Of a stretch of 8,891 nucleotides of DNA, positions 5,285 to 8,891 are shown piece after piece. Source of the stretch: an archaeon (GTDB taxonomy: Archaea; Methanobacteriota; Methanobacteria; Methanobacteriales; Methanobacteriaceae). The stretch lies in NCBI GenBank assembly GCA_024409145.1, contig JAKSUF010000050.1, forward strand, positions 1-8,891. Direction: 5' to 3'. Position 1 is the stretch's first letter. Every line of letters begins with the position of its first letter. The notes under the pieces are model-generated. The model saw only the letters and a list, made by a program, of their open reading frames with translations. It was not told where the DNA came from and ran no database searches. The position numbers and the translations under genes were made by a program.

Positions 5285-6520
5285 ATGTTTTTAACTAAAG
5301 AAGAAGAAAAAATGGCTAATGGTGAATATGGGGAGACCATTAGAAAAAGTATGGATATTTTAATTGCATTAGGAGATATTTATGGTGCTGAGAAATTTGT
5401 AGATATTAAATCTGCACAAGTCTCTGGTGTATCTTATAAAACTATTGGTGAAGCAGGGCTTGAATATCTTCAAGACTTAGCTGAAGGTGCTGAAATAATT
5501 TATAATGAAAATGGTACTATTAATGATAAAAGTGGAATAGCTACTATTTCTGCTACTCTTAATCCTGCTGGAACTGATTTAGATAATTGGGAAGAATTTG
5601 GTTTTCCTGTAGATTTTGCTAAAAAACAAATTGATATTTGTAATGCTTACAGTGCTCTTGGAATTAGTAACACTTGTACTTGTACTCCTTATTTAATTGG
5701 TAATGTTCCAAGATTTAGAGATCATGTGTCTTGGTCTGAGTCTTCTGCTGTTGCTTATGTTAATTCTGTTATTGGTGCAAGAACTAATCGTGAAGGAGGT
5801 CCTGGAGCATTAGCTGCTGCTATTGTAGGTAAAACTCCTTTATATGGTTATCATTTTGAAGAAAATAGAAAAGCAAGTTTAGTTGTTGAAGTTGAAGATA
5901 AACTTGAAAGAGCAGATTTCGGTGCTTTAGGTTATGCTGTTGGTCAAATTGTTAAAGATGGAATTCCTTATTTCAAATTAGCTAATAAAACTCATGAAGT
6001 AGCTAATTCTAATCTTAAATCTCTTGGTGCAGCACTTGCTTCTTCTGGTGCAGTTGCATTATATCATGTTGAAAATATTACTCCTGAATATGATATTGCT
6101 GAAATCGAGAATGTTGAAGATAAAATTACTCTCACTGCTGAGGATATTAAAGAAACTAGAGAAAAATTATCTAGTGCTGAAGGATATGCTGATCTTGTTT
6201 GCCTTGGTTGTCCTCATGCTTCTCTTGAAGAAATCCAAGAACTTGCAGAAATAGTTAAAGGTAAGAAGATTAAAAACCAACTTTGGATTTGTTCTTCTAT
6301 TAGTGTTAAAGGTGCTGCAGATAGGATGGGTTATACTCAAATTATTGAGGAAGCTGGTGGTCATATTGTTCTTGATACTTGTATGGTTGTAGCTCCAATT
6401 GAACAAATGGGTTATGAGGTTATTGGTGTTAACTCTGCAAAAGCAGCTAATTATGTACCTTCTATGTGTGGTTTAAAAGTAATTTATGATGATATTGAGA
6501 ACCTAATTGATTTTGAATAA
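5285..6520 (+). CDS. Aconitase X large subunit (phosphomevalonate dehydratase large subunit)
   Basis: A 411-residue protein of the aconitase X catalytic family (formerly DUF521), full length. In archaea the family dehydrates (R)-5-phosphomevalonate to trans-anhydromevalonate 5-phosphate in the modified mevalonate pathway that feeds isoprenoid lipid synthesis. Family motifs are MFLTKEEEKMANGEYGE (1-17), SAQVSGVSYKTIG (43-55), CTCTPYLIGNVP (131-142), SWSESSAVAYVNSVIGARTN (149-168, followed by REGG), TPLYGYH (184-190) and CLGCPH (306-311). Cysteines at 131, 133, 306, 309, 336, 366 and 395 include the likely iron-sulfur ligands. The N-terminal motif is typical of family members and fixes the start at ATG 5285; TAGGGA at 5275-5280 is a modest Shine-Dalgarno. 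The partner small subunit (swivelling domain, formerly DUF126), needed for activity, is not in the window and must lie elsewhere. It is co-directional with the Mur ligase 14 bp downstream and very probably co-transcribed with it. Confidence 0.92.
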   Translation: MFLTKEEEKMANGEYGETIRKSMDILIALGDIYGAEKFVDIKSAQVSGVSYKTIGEAGLEYLQDLAEGAEIIYNENGTINDKSGIATISATLNPAGTDLDNWEEFGFPVDFAKKQIDICNAYSALGISNTCTCTPYLIGNVPRFRDHVSWSESSAVAYVNSVIGARTNREGGPGALAAAIVGKTPLYGYHFEENRKASLVVEVEDKLERADFGALGYAVGQIVKDGIPYFKLANKTHEVANSNLKSLGAALASSGAVALYHVENITPEYDIAEIENVEDKITLTAEDIKETREKLSSAEGYADLVCLGCPHASLEEIQELAEIVKGKKIKNQLWICSSISVKGAADRMGYTQIIEEAGGHIVLDTCMVVAPIEQMGYEVIGVNSAKAANYVPSMCGLKVIYDDIENLIDFE

Positions 6521-6522
6521 TT

Positions 6523-6528
6523 GGAGGT
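6523..6528 (+). promoter_or_regulatory. Strong Shine-Dalgarno of the Mur ligase gene
   Basis: GGAGGT ends 6 bp before ATG 6535 and lies in the 14-bp gap after the aconitase X stop codon. It fixes the start of the Mur ligase and supports translation from a shared mRNA. It is the only strong site among the genes of this window. Confidence 0.8.
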
Positions 6529-6534
6529 TAGTCT

Positions 6535-8028
6535 ATGAATTGTATTGTTATTGGAGCAGGAAATGCTGGACGTCCTGTTGCACGTTTATTAAATTATGCA
6601 GGTCATAAAGTAAAAATCAGTGATTCTAAAGTTTTAGAAGAGTTTCATACAGATTTCCAAGAAAATTTAAAAATCATGGAAAATGAAGGTGTTCAACTTG
6701 ATTTGGGCCAAAGTAATCCTGATTTGGAAGGATTTGACACAATTTATTTAGCTCCTACTATTCCTAATTCTGCTCCTATTTATAAAGAAATAGAAGAAAA
6801 AAATTTAACTATATTTACAAATGAGGACTTTGGTCGTCTTGCTGATAGTTTAATTAATATTGATATTATAGGAATTACTGGAACTGCAGGAAAAACAAGT
6901 ACTACTCATATGACTGGTGAAATTTTTAAAGCAGCAGGTTATAAAACTTGGTTATGTTCTTCTTTAACTCAAAACCTTGTAAGTGAAGTAATTGTTGATG
7001 GTATTGTTAAAGGACTTCCAGAAAAATCTGATATTGCTATTTTAGAACTTCCTCATGGGACTGCTGGTTTAATGGGTGAACTTAATCTAAAAATAGGTGT
7101 TTTAGTTAATATTTATGATGATCATCTATCTGAATTTGGTGGTTCAAAAGAAAAATATATTGAACGTAAAATGTTTATTACAAAACATTCTGAGAACTTT
7201 ATTACAAGTGGACATTGTAAAGATATAATTAAAGATATAAGAAAAGATGCAATTTTCTATTCAATGGTTAATGATTTACCTAATTATAATGCTGAAAAAT
7301 ATGATGGATACTTTGATAGTTTAGCTAATGGTGAAAAAATAGCTATTGGTAATAATCAATATATTAATTTTATTGCAGGTTCTCCTAAAAAAGCTATTGA
7401 CTTAGCTTATAATCAATTTTCTGATGATGTAAATAATTTTGGTAAATTTACTAGTGAATTCCATATGGTAAGTTATTATTATGAAAATGGTTTAGCTGCT
7501 ACTTCTATTGCAATGACTTATGGTATTGATATAGAAGATATTAAAAAAGGTTTAGCTAATTTCAAAGGAATTTCTGCACATATGGAATATGAAGGAGAAT
7601 ATAATGGAAGAGAAGTTTTCTTTGATTGTTCCTTTATTTTAGAAGGTATTTCATCAACTTTAGAGTTCCTTAGTGATAGGGATTTAGTTATTTTACTTGA
7701 TAACTTTGATACTTTAACTGAAAGGGATAAAATAGAAACTGGTGAACTTATTGGTAAATATGCAAAAGTTATGATAGCTACTGGTTTTAATGAAGTTACT
7801 CAAGAAGTTGAAATGGATGCAGCATATGAATTGCTTGAAGGTGCAAAAGACTCTGATGCAATTAAAGTCACTGCTGAAACTATTGAAGAAGGTGCCGAAC
7901 TCTGTTTCAAATATTCTAAACCTGGAGATACAATTTTACATATTGGACCTCAATTAGCAGTTGATGCTATTGGTGTTTCTGAAAAAATCAGAATAGGTCT
8001 TAAAGATGGTATGAAAAAGTATGATTAA
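6535..8028 (+). CDS. Mur ligase family protein (MurD-like, ATP-dependent amide-bond ligase)
   Basis: A 497-residue three-domain Mur ligase. The N-terminal Rossmann-like domain begins IVIGAGNAGRPVARLL (4-19) as in MurD. The central ATPase domain has the P-loop TGTAGKTS (115-122), the metal-binding acidic position E171 in ELPHGTAG, DDH with H197 and the probable carbamylated lysine K212 in RKMF. H310 and N318 match the H..N.LAA signature. The C-terminal domain runs from about 350, with KPGDTILHIGP (462-472) near the end. The catalytic set is complete, so it is probably active, forming an amide via an acyl phosphate. The C-terminal substrate signature is not that of MurD: HR reads H349-M350 and D-S-K-x-T reads D364-C-S-F-I, losing the lysine that binds D-glutamate in bacteria. 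Known Mur-type enzymes in methanogens include pseudomurein peptide ligases and CfbE of coenzyme F430 synthesis; the sequence alone does not settle which, if either, this is. It is the second gene of the aconitase X operon. Confidence 0.85.
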   Translation: MNCIVIGAGNAGRPVARLLNYAGHKVKISDSKVLEEFHTDFQENLKIMENEGVQLDLGQSNPDLEGFDTIYLAPTIPNSAPIYKEIEEKNLTIFTNEDFGRLADSLINIDIIGITGTAGKTSTTHMTGEIFKAAGYKTWLCSSLTQNLVSEVIVDGIVKGLPEKSDIAILELPHGTAGLMGELNLKIGVLVNIYDDHLSEFGGSKEKYIERKMFITKHSENFITSGHCKDIIKDIRKDAIFYSMVNDLPNYNAEKYDGYFDSLANGEKIAIGNNQYINFIAGSPKKAIDLAYNQFSDDVNNFGKFTSEFHMVSYYYENGLAATSIAMTYGIDIEDIKKGLANFKGISAHMEYEGEYNGREVFFDCSFILEGISSTLEFLSDRDLVILLDNFDTLTERDKIETGELIGKYAKVMIATGFNEVTQEVEMDAAYELLEGAKDSDAIKVTAETIEEGAELCFKYSKPGDTILHIGPQLAVDAIGVSEKIRIGLKDGMKKYD

Positions 8029-8046
8029 ATCATAACTTTTTTATTT
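8020..8046 (+). terminator. Hairpin plus T-tract terminator overlapping the Mur ligase stop codon
   Basis: TATGAT (8020-8025) and ATCATA (8029-8034) form a 6-bp stem around the TAA stop codon as loop. A run of six T begins two bases later and continues as T-rich DNA. This is a compact end for the two-gene operon. Confidence 0.5.
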
Positions 8047-8307
8047 CTCAATGTAAATTCTCCTTTATTGTCAATTCTTAATAACAATTACTTTTTTATT
8101 TTTTATGTTTTTTTAATTTATTTTTTTTAATAGTTTTTTTTTAATTTATTTTTCTTATTTTTTATAAAATTATTTTTTTATTATTTTAATTTCGTATCTA
8201 GTTTATAATAAACTTATTTTTCGTTTTAATTGTAAATTTTTAAGTTTTTTTTAATTTTTACTATTTTTACACTTGTGTTTTTATAAGTTTATTTTATTAA
8301 TTTTCTC
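8047..8307. other. AT-rich noncoding region, nothing recognised
   Basis: Long runs of T broken by single A, with stops in every frame and no RNA gene that I recognise. It separates the operon end from the dyad cluster that starts at 8308. Confidence 0.5.
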
Positions 8308-8409
8308 TTGTCTATACAATTAAATGAATATCTGTTGTTGGTTTCATTATTTAATTATTATATTTACTTGTTTATACAATTAATTTAAAATTAATCCTTG
8401 TTTAAGCAA
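8308..8409 (+). promoter_or_regulatory. Three TTG-N6-CAA dyads in the right-hand noncoding region
   Basis: TTGTCTATACAA (8308-8319) is identical to the copy at 1593-1604. TTGTTTATACAA (8368-8379) and TTGTTTAAGCAA (8398-8409) differ by one and three bases from it. They start 60 and 30 bp apart, again multiples of 10, and each is followed by TTAA. The last one lies 23 bp before a TATA box. The orientation is given as plus because of that TATA box. Confidence 0.5.
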
Positions 8410-8430
8410 TTAAAGCTCTTAAAATCGTTA

Positions 8431-8441
8431 TATTTATATAT
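8431..8441 (+). promoter_or_regulatory. TATA box without a protein gene behind it
   Basis: TATTTATATAT is a strong archaeal TATA match placed after the dyad cluster, as in the two adhesin-like promoters. Predicted transcription would start at about 8460-8467. The only nearby ATG, at 8461, opens a frame of 15 codons. Confidence 0.45.
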
Positions 8442-8459
8442 AAGGAAGTATAATCATTA

Positions 8460-8660
8460 TATGTGGGATAAAAATTATCTTACTTTTGTATTTATTAAAA
8501 TTTTTTAATCGTTATATGAGTGGTCGTTGGAATAAAGTTAATTCTTAATAAAAAATTCCGTTTTATTAATTATATTACAAGAGTATGATTCTTCTGAGAT
8601 AATTAAATTTATCTCTCAATATCCTAGAATTTAAAATTCTTAATATAATTTTTATCCATT
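8460..8660 (+). ncRNA. Candidate short noncoding transcript (speculative)
   Basis: Between the TATA box and a T-rich stretch at 8641-8669 lie about 200 bp without a useful reading frame. They contain a 7-bp stem GAGATAA/TTATCTC with a 6-nt loop (8596-8615) and a palindrome AGAATTT-A-AAATTCT (8626-8640) directly before T-runs, which would serve as terminator. The block 8500-8640 is also less purely A/T than its surroundings. I do not recognise any known RNA family. The alternative is a long leader for a gene beyond the right edge, or the decayed remains of one. Confidence 0.22.
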
Positions 8661-8665
8661 TTTTT
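8626..8665 (+). terminator. Palindrome followed by T-runs, possible terminator
   Basis: The perfect inverted repeat AGAATTT/AAATTCT around a single A is too tight a loop to use fully, but an inner-opened stem of five pairs would form. T-rich DNA follows on the plus strand. It has no assigned gene, so it is listed only as the possible end of the candidate transcript before it. Confidence 0.3.
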
Positions 8666-8891
8666 TATCCATTTGTTATAATAATATTTCCTGTGGAGTA
8701 ATGTTTTCCTTGGGGATTATTATTATATTCTCACATTTTTTCTGGTTTTAGTTTATTTTTTAGTTTATTTTAGTATTATTTTTTATATTATTTTTTAGTT
8801 TATATCTTTCTAAATGATTTCTTATTTTATTGATTTTTAATCTTCTAGAATATTTTATAAATTTATTTATACTTAGTCATATTAATTTATA
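8666..8891. other. AT-rich noncoding end of the window
   Basis: No reading frame longer than about 20 codons with a plausible start. GGAGTAATG at 8695-8703 looks like a ribosome site and start, but the frame closes after 16 codons. The rest is T-rich DNA with no recognised element. Confidence 0.45.

Noticed and set aside
6024..6406. Short frames on both strands inside the aconitase X gene
   Set aside because: Low-complexity Leu/Lys- or Thr/Asn-rich shadows of a conserved coding region.
8687..8720. Tandem repeat of a TTTCCT...GG motif (8687-8702 and 8705-8720)
   Set aside because: After the shared TTTCCT only about half of the remaining bases match, which is within what this base composition gives by chance.

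Overview
The window looks like a chromosomal segment of a methanogenic archaeon of the order Methanobacteriales, probably Methanobrevibacter or Methanosphaera. The evidence is the extreme AT-richness (noncoding parts are almost only A and T), two secreted adhesin-like proteins made of GGA(I/V)-type beta-helix repeats, a large-subunit aconitase X of the archaeal mevalonate pathway, a stand-alone MurD-like ligase, TATA-type promoters and T-tract terminators. The genus is inferred from family content and base composition, not from a marker gene.

Layout. Bases 3-128 hold the possible 3' end of a plus-strand reading frame that enters from the left. A PLP-dependent cysteine synthase (cysK-like) lies on the minus strand at 318-1277, with a hairpin/T-tract terminator and a TATA promoter of its own. 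A 354-bp AT-rich divergent spacer leads to two tandem plus-strand paralogues encoding adhesin-like proteins: A (1632-3521, 16 GGA repeats) and B (3699-5033, 10 GGx repeats). A 251-bp spacer separates these from a tight two-gene operon: aconitase X large subunit (5285-6520) and, 14 bp later behind a strong Shine-Dalgarno, a Mur ligase family protein (6535-8028). The last 863 bp (8029-8891) carry no convincing protein gene, but do hold a promoter-like element, three dyad motifs and two hairpins.

How the parts fit. The two adhesin-like genes form one recently homogenised unit. Their last 373 bp are identical, running 20 bp past the stop codons, and their interiors are mosaics of shared repeat cassettes. 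Their promoters carry the same pair of palindromes (consensus TTGYYTAWDCAA) exactly 20 bp apart. Three more copies of this palindrome sit in the right-hand noncoding region just upstream of a TATA box that has no protein gene behind it. This motif family is the most interesting regulatory signal in the window and may mark a co-regulated cell-surface regulon. Paralogue A lacks both good start codons of paralogue B, so one of the pair may be poorly translated or switched off.

The aconitase X gene should supply trans-anhydromevalonate 5-phosphate for isoprenoid (archaeal lipid) synthesis. The linked Mur ligase keeps its ATP-binding and catalytic residues but not the amino-acid-binding signature of bacterial MurD, so its substrate is open.
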